Positions 1-8,129 of a DNA stretch of 64,000 nt are shown in pieces. The first letter of the stretch is position 1; each line of letters opens with the position of its first letter. Under the pieces are notes generated by a model. The model was not told the DNA's origin and did not search any database. It saw nothing but the letters and a program-made list of their open reading frames with translations. The translations under genes and the position numbers were made by a program. Origin of the DNA: Planctomycetota bacterium (GTDB lineage Bacteria > Planctomycetota > PLA2); the NCBI GenBank assembly GCA_021776785.1, contig JAJFFF010000004.1, positions 1-64,000 on the forward strand, in the 5' to 3' direction.

Positions 1-313
1 TCTGGCGTTGGGCGTTTGGGGTTTCTTGGCCTCAAACTGGGGCTTGACGTTCGGGCTTTCGGTGTCAGGCGTCCGGCGCTGTTTCTTTGGCCCAACATCT
101 GACGATGTTGGAGCTCGACGTTTGGGCTTTCGGTGTCAGGAGTCCGGCTCTTTTTGACGCCTCTGGCGTTGGGCGTTTGGGGTTTCTTGGCCTCAAACTG
201 GGGCTTGACGTTCGGGCTTTCGGTGTCAGGAGTCCGGCTCTTTTTGACGCCTCTGGCGTTTGGGGTTTCTTGGCCTCAAGCTGGGGCTTGACGCTTGGGC
301 TTTTGGTGCCGGG
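1..313. repeat. Imperfect tandem repeat tract upstream of the YcaQ-like gene
   Basis: A block beginning TCTGGCGTT and containing GGGGTTTCTTGGCCTCAA recurs at 1, 162 and 252, and the last two copies are 90 bp apart. A sub-block ending GGCTTTCGGTGTCAGG recurs at about 47, 117 and 208. At about 93-110 lies the dyad CAACATCTGACGATGTTG, the reverse complement of the dyad in the 20.5-20.9 kb array, preceded by the same TTTCTTTGG context. The short open frames through this tract simply echo the repeat and have no recognisable protein character. I read it as a noncoding intergenic repeat of the same family as the mreC-mreB array. It starts at or before the window edge. Confidence 0.8.
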
Positions 314-511
314 CGGGCCGCTTTTTCCTTTGGCGCGTTAGCGGCGATCGATTCGCCGTAGCTTTGGCGGACGCGGAGCCCGGGTACGCCCTTCGAGGCC
401 ACTCGAATGCCGGACGATAGCGTTCGAGACACCTACCCCTTCTAGGGCGCGCGACAATAACGTCGCGGCTAACCGTCGAGACCCCAACACCTCGTCCGCG
501 CCGCCTCGCTC

Positions 512-1594
512 ATGACAATCACACTGGCCCAACTTCGTCGCTACGCCGTCGCGCGCAGCCATTTTGCTCCCACCTCGCTCAAGCGGGCGATTCACAAACT
601 CGGCTTCGTGCAGGCCGACCCGATTCGCGCGCCGGCACGCGCGCAAGATCTGATCCTAAGGCACCGCGTGAAGGACTACCGCTGCGGTGACTTAGAACGC
701 CGCTACGCCAAGTTGTCGATCGAGGAAGACCATTTTGTCAACTACGGCTTTGTGCCGCGCGCTACCCATGCGCTGATGCACCCGCGCACCGCGCGCGAAG
801 TCTGGACTCCGGCGCGCTGGAAACAAGCCCGCGCCGTGCTCGAATGGGTGGCCACACGTGGCGTGGTTCACCCCCGAGAGGTCAACGCGCACTTCGCACA
901 GGGCAAAGTGAAAAACTGGTTCGGTGGCTCATCGAACGCGACGACGCAGTTGCTCGGCGGCATGCACTACCGCGGTTTGCTGCGAATCGCGCGGCGCGAG
1001 AACGGGACGCGGTTGTACGCTGCCCGCGAGGCCACACCCGCGCCCGCCGACCCGCAAGCCGCGTTCGACGCGCTCGTCGACGTGGCCGCGGCCAAGTATG
1101 CGCCGCTTCCCGCCGTCACACTCGGCCGGTTGCTAAGCCACCTATGCCTCGGCGCGCCGCAATGGCGCGGGGATCGCAACGCCGCACTGCGCCGCGCCAA
1201 GCAACGCCTCGCGCACGCACAGGTCGACGGCACAGACTGGTACTGGCCCAACACGGAACGACTGCGGCGCGGCGAACCCGACGACACGGTGCGGCTGCTC
1301 GCTCCGTTTGATCCCGTGGTTTGGGACCGGCGTCGCTTCGAACGGTTCTGGGGCTGGGCCTACCGCTTCGAGGCGTACACACCGGCGTCGAAACGCAAGC
1401 TGGGCTACTACGCGTTGCCGCTGTTGTGGCGCGATGCGGTGATCGGATGGGGCAACTTGACGGCGGAAGGCGGAAAGCTGAACGCCCAGCTCGGCTACGT
1501 CAGCGGAAGAGCGCCGCGTGAAGCTGTCTTCAAGCGCGAACGGGCAGCCGAGCTGGAGCGGATCGAAGAGTTCCTGCGCCCGCGCGAGGCGTGA
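512..1594 (+). CDS. ycaQ: Winged-helix DNA glycosylase-like protein, YcaQ family
   Basis: The 360-residue product matches the YcaQ/HTH_42 family of winged-helix proteins, in which E. coli YcaQ unhooks interstrand DNA crosslinks. The family's catalytic QxD motif is visible as Q34-A-D36 in the segment GFVQADPIRAPARAQDL. The family C-terminal signature is also present (LLAPFDPVVWDRRR, then FWGWAYRFEAY and KLGYYALPLLW). The length is somewhat below the roughly 400 residues of E. coli YcaQ. The ATG at 512 begins right before the conserved N-terminal helix, so no earlier start is needed, though no clear ribosome binding site is visible. The gene stands alone and converges with the minus-strand gene ending at 1625. 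Substrate specificity in this organism is inferred from family only. Confidence 0.85.
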   Translation: MTITLAQLRRYAVARSHFAPTSLKRAIHKLGFVQADPIRAPARAQDLILRHRVKDYRCGDLERRYAKLSIEEDHFVNYGFVPRATHALMHPRTAREVWTPARWKQARAVLEWVATRGVVHPREVNAHFAQGKVKNWFGGSSNATTQLLGGMHYRGLLRIARRENGTRLYAAREATPAPADPQAAFDALVDVAAAKYAPLPAVTLGRLLSHLCLGAPQWRGDRNAALRRAKQRLAHAQVDGTDWYWPNTERLRRGEPDDTVRLLAPFDPVVWDRRRFERFWGWAYRFEAYTPASKRKLGYYALPLLWRDAVIGWGNLTAEGGKLNAQLGYVSGRAPREAVFKRERAAELERIEEFLRPREA

Positions 1595-1624
1595 GCCATC
1601 CATGCGGACACGAGCCAGTCGCGC

Positions 1625-2668
1625 CTACCGCATCGCGTCCAGCACGCCGCGAAGTCGATGCCGTTCAAGCTTGCCGATCTTGTCTCCGGCCAGGAGCGCT
1701 TGACCGCGAGTACGGGCTTCGTTGCGGTCGATACCGGCCAACGCGCGAATCGCGAACGACTGGTAGCCCGTCCCGGGCTTGTCGAGGTACGCGAGCAGTT
1801 CGCGCTTGGCGCCGTCGCCTCCCATGTCACCGAGAGCGCCGAGCAAACGCGGATGGAAACTCGTCCATGCGCTGCGTTTGAGCCCCGCCGCCACCTGGTC
1901 CGCTAGCGATGCGTCCTTGTGTTTTCCGAGCGCTTCCGCGATGACCGTGAACTCTGTGGCGTGATGACGGCGCTTGGTGAGTCGTTCGCGCAAGTACCGC
2001 CGCGACCCATCGGTGTCGATCACGGCGAGTGATCGGTACACATAATGCGCCGTGCTTCCGTTCTCACGCAGAATCGGCACGGACTCGATCAAATGTTGCT
2101 CGTACCCGGGCTTCCACATCGCGTGCACCAACTCGGCGTACGCTGGCCCGCCCACGCCGCCTCGCAGCAAAGAGACGATCGCAAGAAACCCGGTCTCTCC
2201 CTTCGCCGCCAGTGTGGCCAACGCGTCGCGCACTCCCGCTTCCTGCACGGGACCGGCGTATTGGCCGCGCGCGTGCAACCACCAGATCGCGGCGTACGTG
2301 TCGCGCAGCACCTCGGCACTGACGTCGAGCTCGCCTGCTTCGTCCATGACGGACTCCGGAATCTTCAGCGCGTTGACGTATTGACGAGCTGCTGCGCGCA
2401 TTTGCGCCTCGATTTCGGCCGGGGTCGAACGACGACGCGGAACCGCTCGCGGCTTTTTCGGCGCGAGCTCCGGCGCTTTCGGAGGCGGCAAGTCCGGATC
2501 GGTTTTCGGCGGAGACGACTCCGGCGTGCGATCGGCTCGATCCACCGTCGGCCGTAATGCACGATCGTCGTTGCCCTCCGGCGCACCCGATGTTTGGTCC
2601 CCGATCAGGAAACCCGTTACCCCCACTGCGACGAGCAGGATTCCCGCAAACATGTGCCGCGCACTCAC
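1625..2668 (-). CDS. Membrane-anchored or exported alpha-helical repeat protein
   Basis: This 347-residue protein has an N-terminal hydrophobic segment (residues about 6-23, MFAGILLVAVGVTGFLIG) acting as signal anchor or signal peptide. A proline/acid-rich linker follows to about residue 80, and then a long alpha-helical region. Short helical pairs around residues 170-345 look like degenerate HEAT-type repeats, for example LLGALGDMGGDGAKRELL and YQSFAIRALAGIDRNEA. No catalytic motif is visible. The likely place of action is the periplasmic face. It resembles in style the exported HEAT protein at 52.8 kb but is not an obvious copy. The function is unknown. The gene converges on the YcaQ-like gene with a 30-bp gap. 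Confidence 0.65.
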   Translation of the reverse strand: MSARHMFAGILLVAVGVTGFLIGDQTSGAPEGNDDRALRPTVDRADRTPESSPPKTDPDLPPPKAPELAPKKPRAVPRRRSTPAEIEAQMRAAARQYVNALKIPESVMDEAGELDVSAEVLRDTYAAIWWLHARGQYAGPVQEAGVRDALATLAAKGETGFLAIVSLLRGGVGGPAYAELVHAMWKPGYEQHLIESVPILRENGSTAHYVYRSLAVIDTDGSRRYLRERLTKRRHHATEFTVIAEALGKHKDASLADQVAAGLKRSAWTSFHPRLLGALGDMGGDGAKRELLAYLDKPGTGYQSFAIRALAGIDRNEARTRGQALLAGDKIGKLERHRLRGVLDAMR

Positions 2669-2867
2669 AACGAAGGAGAACGAAACTCAACTCAAAGGGG
2701 TCGTTTCCGCCTTCAGAATTGCTACATCGAGTACGGAATCAGGAAGCACCGTCGATTGCTCGTTCGCGCAGGGTGGCCGAACGCTCTCGGCTCTGCGCCT
2801 CGAATGGACAAAGAACGGCGGGGTCCCGTACAAGAAATGACAACCAGTCGGCGTGCGGACGCGACCA

Positions 2868-3176
2868 TCACGTCTCGGTCGCGGCGCGTTGCACAACCCA
2901 GGCCAGCCATCCGGTAGCTAACCAGATCGCGATCCCAACCGAGAAAACCAACGCGCCGGCTGCACCCGGGATCTTCCAACCCCGCACGACGCACGCGACC
3001 GATGCGACCAGAGCCAACCCTGCCGCGAGCACCGCGCCCACACCGAACGAACCGGCGAGCCCCAAAAGACCCAACGGACCAAGGTGCGCGGGCCCCATCG
3101 CCTCGGGCTGGACCGCGAGCAAGATCACAAGAGCCATGCCATAGGTGACGGCGTGCGCGCCACGACTAGGCTTCAT
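2868..3176 (-). CDS. Small integral membrane protein, unknown function
   Basis: The 102-residue product is almost entirely hydrophobic, with about three membrane helices (beginning YGMALVILLA, VGAVLAAGLALVASVACVV and GALVFSVGIAIWLATGWLAW). Its short polar C-terminus ends in RAATET. The ATG at 3176 is preferred because the upstream in-frame extension (ATG at 3224, TTG at 3251) is Ser/Pro-rich and unlike the body, but no convincing ribosome binding site decides it. I do not recognise the family. It is probably an inner-membrane protein transcribed alone or with the gene ending at 1625. Confidence 0.5.
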   Translation of the reverse strand: MKPSRGAHAVTYGMALVILLAVQPEAMGPAHLGPLGLLGLAGSFGVGAVLAAGLALVASVACVVRGWKIPGAAGALVFSVGIAIWLATGWLAWVVQRAATET

Positions 3177-3427
3177 CGATTGGACCGGTGACGACGAGGA
3201 ACGGGGAGAGGATGTGGCCGCCATTCCAACTAGCGTACGAGCTGTCGCCAACGAGGGCTGCGTTCTTCTACCACTCCTCCAAAGGCCAGACGAACTCCAT
3301 TCACGCCAATGCTGATGGCTCGATTGTACGCACTTTGTGGTGCGCGGATCGTATTGGACGTCGTGGCCTCACGACGACGGACTGACCGGGTTCCGTATCT
3401 CGTATCTTGGCGGGCTACACTTGGGAC

Positions 3428-3892
3428 ATGCTCCCTTCGTTTTCTGTTTCGCCTGTGGCTTTTGTTTGGAGTGATCGCGTTGAGACGCGTGATGATGGTT
3501 GGGGCGACGCCGCCGCGCGCATCGAACTCGTCGATTCGTTCGATGCTGAGGCGCTCATCGGTCTCGACGCGTTTTCCCACGCGTTGATCCTCTACGTGTT
3601 GGATCGTGTGGATCCGGAGACCGCGGTACGCGGCTCGCGCCACCCGCGCAACGATGAAAACTATCCCCGCGTCGGCATCTTCGCGCAGCGGGCGAAGCGC
3701 CGGCCCAACCGTCTCGGCGCCACGGTTTGCGAGATCACGTCGGTGGATGGGACGACCGTCCATGTGCGCGGTTTGGATGCCGTTGCGGGGACGCCGGTGC
3801 TCGACATCAAGCCATATCTGACGGCGTACGCCCCACGCACGCCCGTCCGCGAACCCGCGTGGACGCACGAGGTCATGCGGGGATACTGGTAA
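3428..3892 (+). CDS. trmO: TrmO-like tRNA (t6A37) N6-methyltransferase
   Basis: The 154-residue protein matches the TsaA/YaeB (TrmO) family, which uses S-adenosylmethionine to methylate N6-threonylcarbamoyladenosine at position 37 of certain tRNAs. Visible signatures are the strand-helix beginning FSVSPVAFVWS, the family core NYPRVGIFAQRAKRRPNRLG and the segment DIKPYLTAYAP. The family usually reads GIFATRSPxRPNPIG, so the Arg/Pro/Asn substrate-binding core is retained. The ATG at 3428 is chosen over the longer frame from 3407 because family members begin just before this first strand. It converges on the kinase gene with a 4-bp gap. TsaD, which makes the t6A substrate, is encoded at 11.4-12.3 kb. 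Confidence 0.78.
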   Translation: MLPSFSVSPVAFVWSDRVETRDDGWGDAAARIELVDSFDAEALIGLDAFSHALILYVLDRVDPETAVRGSRHPRNDENYPRVGIFAQRAKRRPNRLGATVCEITSVDGTTVHVRGLDAVAGTPVLDIKPYLTAYAPRTPVREPAWTHEVMRGYW

Positions 3893-3896
3893 CGGT

Positions 3897-4949
3897 CTAC
3901 CGTCGGCGGCGCCGGGTTCGGCGACGGAGCTGGATCTCAGCGCTGGCCACGGCCGCATCTTCGGTTTCTAACGCCGCGATCAACTCGGCGGGCGTTTGGA
4001 ACCGATCTTGTCGCCGCTTGGCGAGCAACTTCTCCACGATGCGCGCCATCTTGTCGCTCACGTCGTCGGTACGCTCCGCGATCGGCACAAGCTCTTCGTG
4101 GCGGTGCTTTTCCATCACCTCTTTGCCCGCGCCGGAGAACGGCGGCTGCCCCACGAGCATGTGATAAAGCGTTGCGCCGAACGAATACAGGTCGGCTCGG
4201 ATATCGACATCATCGGCACCCTGCGACTGCTCCGGCGAGATGTACGCGGGCGTGCCCATCGCGAGCCCGCGGCCTTTGCGGTCCTTCACCAATCCCAGAT
4301 CGCAGAGCTTGGCCGCGCTATCCTTTGTGATCAAGATGTTGGCCGGCTTGACGTCGCGATGCACCAGCCCAGCTTCGTGCGCGTGATCCAACGCGCGCGC
4401 GATCTGCCGTGCGACGCGCGCGACCCGCGACTCGTCCATCGCGCCGCCGCGCTCGAGCAGCTGCGCGATCGTCATGCCCGAGGCGTACTCCATCACGAAG
4501 TAGCGCACGCCGTCCGCCTCGCCGACATCGATGCCGGAGATCACGTTCGGGTGGTTGAGCTTGGCGACCGAGCGCGCCTCGCGCAAAAAGCGATCGACGT
4601 ACTCCTGCTTTTTCGCCAGCGGCGGGTTGAGCAACTTGATGGCGACCACGCGGTCGAGCGAGAGCTGCTTCGCGCGAAAGACCGTGCCCATCGTGCCCGC
4701 GCCGATTTTCTCTACGAGCCGATAGCCGCCGATCTCGCGCGGAAAGTCGAACCCTTCGTGTTCCACCCGCAAGCGTTCGGCCTGGTCCTTGGTCAGGTAT
4801 CCCTGCGCGACCGCGAGGTCCTCGACACCGGTCGCATCGCCCGCCTCGCGGCGCTTCGCGCGCAAATCGAGAAGTTCCTGGGCCTGCTCGGAGCTCAAGA
4901 GCCCCTTATCGACCGCCGCCTTGAGAATCGTTTGTGCCGTCCCGCTCAT
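3897..4949 (-). CDS. Soluble Hanks-type Ser/Thr protein kinase
   Basis: This is a 350-residue kinase. Residues 1-65 form a small helical domain common in front of bacterial kinases. The glycine-rich loop is IGAGTMGTVF (82-91), followed by catalytic K105, the alpha-C glutamate E124, HRDVKPAN at 197-204 (catalytic D199) and the APE-like PAYISPEQ. The magnesium loop is DLG (217-219) rather than DFG, a change seen in other bacterial kinases. There is no membrane segment or sensor domain, and the C-terminus is a run of arginines. It is the last gene of the housekeeping run that starts at 13.7 kb, 15 bp after ybeY, so it is probably co-transcribed with ybeY and phoH. Its targets are unknown. Confidence 0.92.
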   Translation of the reverse strand: MSGTAQTILKAAVDKGLLSSEQAQELLDLRAKRREAGDATGVEDLAVAQGYLTKDQAERLRVEHEGFDFPREIGGYRLVEKIGAGTMGTVFRAKQLSLDRVVAIKLLNPPLAKKQEYVDRFLREARSVAKLNHPNVISGIDVGEADGVRYFVMEYASGMTIAQLLERGGAMDESRVARVARQIARALDHAHEAGLVHRDVKPANILITKDSAAKLCDLGLVKDRKGRGLAMGTPAYISPEQSQGADDVDIRADLYSFGATLYHMLVGQPPFSGAGKEVMEKHRHEELVPIAERTDDVSDKMARIVEKLLAKRRQDRFQTPAELIAALETEDAAVASAEIQLRRRTRRRRR

Positions 4950-4964
4950 GAGAGTCGCAAAATT

Positions 4965-5648
4965 CTACCGTTCGCGCCGCGGCGCGCCCGCATTCCCTTC
5001 TTGTCGGGTGTTTTTGCCCGGTTTCTTACCCGCGCCCTTCTTTTTTCGAGCCGGTTTGGCCGCCGCGGCCTTGGCTTTCTCGGCGGCCGCCAGCCGCCGC
5101 GTCGGCCCGCGCTTCGCGCGCTCCCACTCCGACTCCTCTTTCGCACTCGCGCGCGGATTCCGCTGCGGTGCCTTGCGCTTCTTGGGCATGGGGTCCTTCT
5201 TCTTCTTGGCCGGACGTCCCGCCGACGGGCGCGGCTTCGGCGGAGTTTCCGCGTGGCCGAACACGTCGCCGTATCCCAACTCGCTGAGAATTCGTCGCTC
5301 CGCGGCGCGCATCTGGGCCTGTTGGGCCGGCTTGCGATCGTCGTGGCCCGCAAGATGAAGCGCACCGTGCACGACGTAGAGGACAAGCTCGTGAAGCGGC
5401 GGGATACCGCGCGCCTCCGCCTCGCGCCGCGCGGTGTCGCCCGACACGACGATCTCGCCATGAGGAAAACTCAAGACGTCGGTCGGCCCACTCTTGTGAA
5501 GATACCGTTCGTGCAGTTCGGCGATCGAGGCGTCGTCAACCAGCGCGACAACGACTTTGCGATCGCCCAATACCGCCTCGGCCGCGCGTTTGCACGCCGC
5601 TTTCGCGAGCGGGATCGCAGTTTGTTGATCGACGACGGTGGCAGCCAC
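4965..5648 (-). CDS. ybeY: Endoribonuclease YbeY with long basic tail
   Basis: YbeY is a zinc-dependent RNase acting in 16S rRNA 3'-end maturation and ribosome quality control. The catalytic domain fills residues 1-130, with the LHKSGPTDVLSFPHGE segment and the metal motif HGALHLAGHDD (94-104). H94 and H98 are conserved. The third ligand position is Asp104 rather than His, a substitution I recall from other YbeY proteins. After about residue 133 comes a roughly 95-residue tail rich in Lys, Arg, Pro and Ala, absent from the usual 150-170-residue enzyme and likely disordered and RNA-binding. It follows phoH by 2 bp, the usual phoH-ybeY pairing, and precedes the kinase gene. Confidence 0.93.
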   Translation of the reverse strand: MAATVVDQQTAIPLAKAACKRAAEAVLGDRKVVVALVDDASIAELHERYLHKSGPTDVLSFPHGEIVVSGDTARREAEARGIPPLHELVLYVVHGALHLAGHDDRKPAQQAQMRAAERRILSELGYGDVFGHAETPPKPRPSAGRPAKKKKDPMPKKRKAPQRNPRASAKEESEWERAKRGPTRRLAAAEKAKAAAAKPARKKKGAGKKPGKNTRQEGNAGAPRRER

Positions 5649-5650
5649 GG

Positions 5651-6595
5651 CTAGTCCGCGTTCGACTCGTACGCCTCGACAATACGTTGCACGACATCGT
5701 GGCGCACAATGTCAACGTTCTCGAACCGGCAAAAACGCACGCCCTTGACGCTGCGTAGGACGCGATGCGCGTTCACGAGTCCGGACTGATGCGGCCGCGG
5801 AATGTCGATCTGCGTCACATCGCCGGTGACGACCATGCGCGATCCTTCGCCCATGCGCGTCAAAAACATCTTCATCTGCCCGATGGTCGTGTTCTGCGCC
5901 TCGTCCAAAATGATGAAAGCATCCGACAGCGTGCGGCCGCGCATGTACGCCAGCGGAGCCACTTCAACAATGTCGTTCTCGGCGAACTTCTTCAGCTGCG
6001 CGGGGTCGATCAAGTCGTACAACGCGTCGTACAACGGACGCAGGTACGGGTTCACCTTGGCTTCAAACGTGCCGGGCAAAAAACCCAACTTCTCGCCCGC
6101 TTCGACGGCGGGTCGCGCGAGGATTAGTTTTTTGACCGCGCCTTCGCGGAGCATCCGAATTGCCATCGCAACCGCGAGATACGTCTTACCCGTGCCGGCC
6201 GGGCCGATCCCGAACACGACCTCGTTGCGCAGCATCGCGTTGACATACTTTTTTTGCCCGGGGCTGCGCGCTTTCACCGGTCGGTTGAGCCGACTACGTA
6301 CGATGACGTCACCGTCGCCCCCGCTGTCCTGTGGACGCGACGTCTGCGACTGAACCATCATCTCCACTTCGCGGGGATCGAGATGACCGCTGTGACGAAA
6401 CCGCTGCAGGATCTCTTCCACGACCCGTCGCGCCGCAGCCACATCCTGATCGTCGCCCGCAATCTGGAGCTGCCCTTCGCGCATGGTCAAAGCGACGTTG
6501 AACCGGGCACGAAACTGCCGGGCATGGACATCGTTGATGCCAAACACGGCCCGAACTTCTTCGGGCGAAAACGTCTCGACGATCGCGCGGGTCAT
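5651..6595 (-). CDS. phoH: PhoH-family ATPase (PhoL-type)
   Basis: The 314-residue PhoH-like protein is an ATPase of the helicase/ribosome-associated type regularly found beside ybeY. The Walker A motif GPAGTGKTYLA, the segment LARPAVEAGEKLGFLPG, the Walker B motif FIILDEAQNTT and the VTGDVTQID motif are all present. The N-terminal 90 residues resemble the KH-like domain seen in this family. The ATG at 6593-6595 overlaps the cdsA stop codon in an ATGA, so translation is probably coupled. Longer in-frame extensions run into cdsA and are shadows. The position between cdsA and ybeY is typical of many bacteria, except that era is not nearby. Confidence 0.94.
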   Translation of the reverse strand: MTRAIVETFSPEEVRAVFGINDVHARQFRARFNVALTMREGQLQIAGDDQDVAAARRVVEEILQRFRHSGHLDPREVEMMVQSQTSRPQDSGGDGDVIVRSRLNRPVKARSPGQKKYVNAMLRNEVVFGIGPAGTGKTYLAVAMAIRMLREGAVKKLILARPAVEAGEKLGFLPGTFEAKVNPYLRPLYDALYDLIDPAQLKKFAENDIVEVAPLAYMRGRTLSDAFIILDEAQNTTIGQMKMFLTRMGEGSRMVVTGDVTQIDIPRPHQSGLVNAHRVLRSVKGVRFCRFENVDIVRHDVVQRIVEAYESNAD

Positions 6596-7404
6596 GATCC
6601 GAAAAACAGCACCGCGGCAACGGGTGCGGCTACGAGGATACCGTCCAACATGTCGAGTGCGCCGCCGAATTCCGGAACAAGCGTCGCGGAGTCCTTCACG
6701 CCGGCCCAGCGTTTGAGCCCCGATTCGATGAGGTCGCCGACAAAAGACGCGATCCCGATCATCGCGCCGCAGATCGCCGCGTGCCACGGCGGCAGCCCGA
6801 ATTCGTACGACAACAAGGCGGCGACGCCCGCGGCTCCCAGCACGCCGGCTATCGTGCCTTCCCACGATTTTTTGGGACTCAGCGCCGGGGCGATCCGCAC
6901 GCGGCCGATCGTGGAGCCGACGAGATACCCGGCCATGTCGGTGGTCTTCGAGACGAGCAAGAATGCAAACGCGAACTTCAGGCCGCCGACGAACAGCATC
7001 CGGTCGAGAAAAATGAGCAGCCCCGGCACATAGAGAATGCTCGCGCCGAGCAGCACGGCTTCGGGGAATGCGGCGGGCGTCGAACGCAGCGGCGCCATCC
7101 CCATGAGACGCACGGATGCGGCGCCGAGAGCGGCGAGCGCGATCAAAACGCCGGGCACCGGTGTATTCGTGACCAGCGACGGCATGACCACGGCGACGAC
7201 AGCCACGCACCCGAACCAGCGTAGCCCGGGGTACGTCGTGACTTTTTTCGACCCGATCTGCAGCGCCTCGGCGAGACCGGCGAGCGCGAGCAACCACAAA
7301 AGCACACGCGAAAAAATGGGACTCCCCATCACGGCGTGGTCGAGCCAGAAAACACCGACAAGTGTCGCGATGATGATCGCGCCCAGAATCAAACGCGTCT
7401 TCAT
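6592..7404 (-). CDS. cdsA: Phosphatidate cytidylyltransferase
   Basis: CdsA makes CDP-diacylglycerol from phosphatidic acid and CTP in the inner membrane, the branch point for phospholipid synthesis. The 270-residue product has about seven or eight membrane helices and the family C-terminal signature, seen as RIAPALSPKKSWEGTIAG and then IASFVGDLIESGLKRW, VKDSATLVPEFGG and LDMLDG. The start is the ATG at 7402-7404, which overlaps the uppS stop codon in an ATGA. A longer open frame to 7545 lies inside uppS and is not used. uppS-cdsA is a conserved neighbour pair linking lipid-carrier and phospholipid synthesis. Confidence 0.93.
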   Translation of the reverse strand: MKTRLILGAIIIATLVGVFWLDHAVMGSPIFSRVLLWLLALAGLAEALQIGSKKVTTYPGLRWFGCVAVVAVVMPSLVTNTPVPGVLIALAALGAASVRLMGMAPLRSTPAAFPEAVLLGASILYVPGLLIFLDRMLFVGGLKFAFAFLLVSKTTDMAGYLVGSTIGRVRIAPALSPKKSWEGTIAGVLGAAGVAALLSYEFGLPPWHAAICGAMIGIASFVGDLIESGLKRWAGVKDSATLVPEFGGALDMLDGILVAAPVAAVLFFGS

Positions 7405-8129
7405 CGCGGCGCAGACTTCTTTACGAGACCGCCAAACTTTCGCACGCGGCGGTTGTACTCCGCAACGGCCGCCTCCAGGTGCTCTTCGCGAAACTCCGGC
7501 CAACACGTCGGCGTGACGTGGAGTTCGGTGTAGCTGATCTGCCACAGCAAAAAGTTGGAGACGCGCATCTCGCCGGCGGTCCGAATCAAGAGGTCGGGCG
7601 GCGGCATATCCGGCTGGTACAGGTGCGCTGTGATCGTGTCCTCGTCGATGTCTTCGGGATCAAACTCGCCTGCCAGCACGCGCTGCGCGATGCGCTGCAC
7701 CGCATCGACGATCTCTTGGCGACCGCCGTAGCTCAGCGCGAGGTTCAACACCATCCCGTCGTTGTTCGCCGAGAGTTCGCGCGTGATTTCTAGTTCACGG
7801 CGAACATCGTCCGGCAGTCGGTGAATGCGCCCTACCGACGCCAACCGAATGTTGTTCTCCATGATCTCGTCGCGCTCGCCCACGAGAAAGCGCCGCAGCA
7901 GCCGCATCAAAACGGCCACCTCGCGCTTGGGGCGCTTCCAGTTTTCCTCGGAGAATGCGTAGAGCGTGAGTTGATCGATCTTTTGGCGCGCGCAGGTGCG
8001 CGTCACGGTTCGGACCGACTCCACACCTTCGGCGTGGCCGCGCGTGCGCGCCAACTTGCGCGTCTTCGCCCAGCGACCATTGCCGTCCATAATGACGGCG
8101 ATGTGGCGCGGCCAAACCGCTTCGGTCAT
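7401..8129 (-). CDS. uppS: Undecaprenyl diphosphate synthase (isoprenyl transferase)
   Basis: UppS condenses isopentenyl diphosphate units onto farnesyl diphosphate to give the C55 carrier used for peptidoglycan and O-antigen assembly. The 242-residue cytosolic protein shows the cis-prenyltransferase signature HIAVIMDGNGRWA (Asp in the P-loop), followed by LTLYAFSEENWKRP, the SYGGRQEI segment and RTAGEMRVSNFLLWQ. The size is standard. Its start overlaps the purA stop in an ATGA and its end overlaps cdsA the same way, so purA-uppS-cdsA-phoH are translationally coupled. The product feeds the MreBCD/PBP2/RodA machinery encoded at 15.7-21.9 kb and the ligase-like protein at 37.8 kb. Confidence 0.95.
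   Translation of the reverse strand: MTEAVWPRHIAVIMDGNGRWAKTRKLARTRGHAEGVESVRTVTRTCARQKIDQLTLYAFSEENWKRPKREVAVLMRLLRRFLVGERDEIMENNIRLASVGRIHRLPDDVRRELEITRELSANNDGMVLNLALSYGGRQEIVDAVQRIAQRVLAGEFDPEDIDEDTITAHLYQPDMPPPDLLIRTAGEMRVSNFLLWQISYTELHVTPTCWPEFREEHLEAAVAEYNRRVRKFGGLVKKSAPR

Noticed and set aside
87-341. 84-codon open frame at the left end with a repeated peptide
   Set aside because: The peptide repetition just mirrors the DNA repeat. No ribosome binding site or domain was seen, and the opposite strand is equally open.
3996-5654. 552-codon plus-strand frame opposite the kinase and ybeY genes
   Set aside because: It is antisense to two certain genes (kinase and ybeY motifs on the minus strand) and is a GC-codon-bias shadow.
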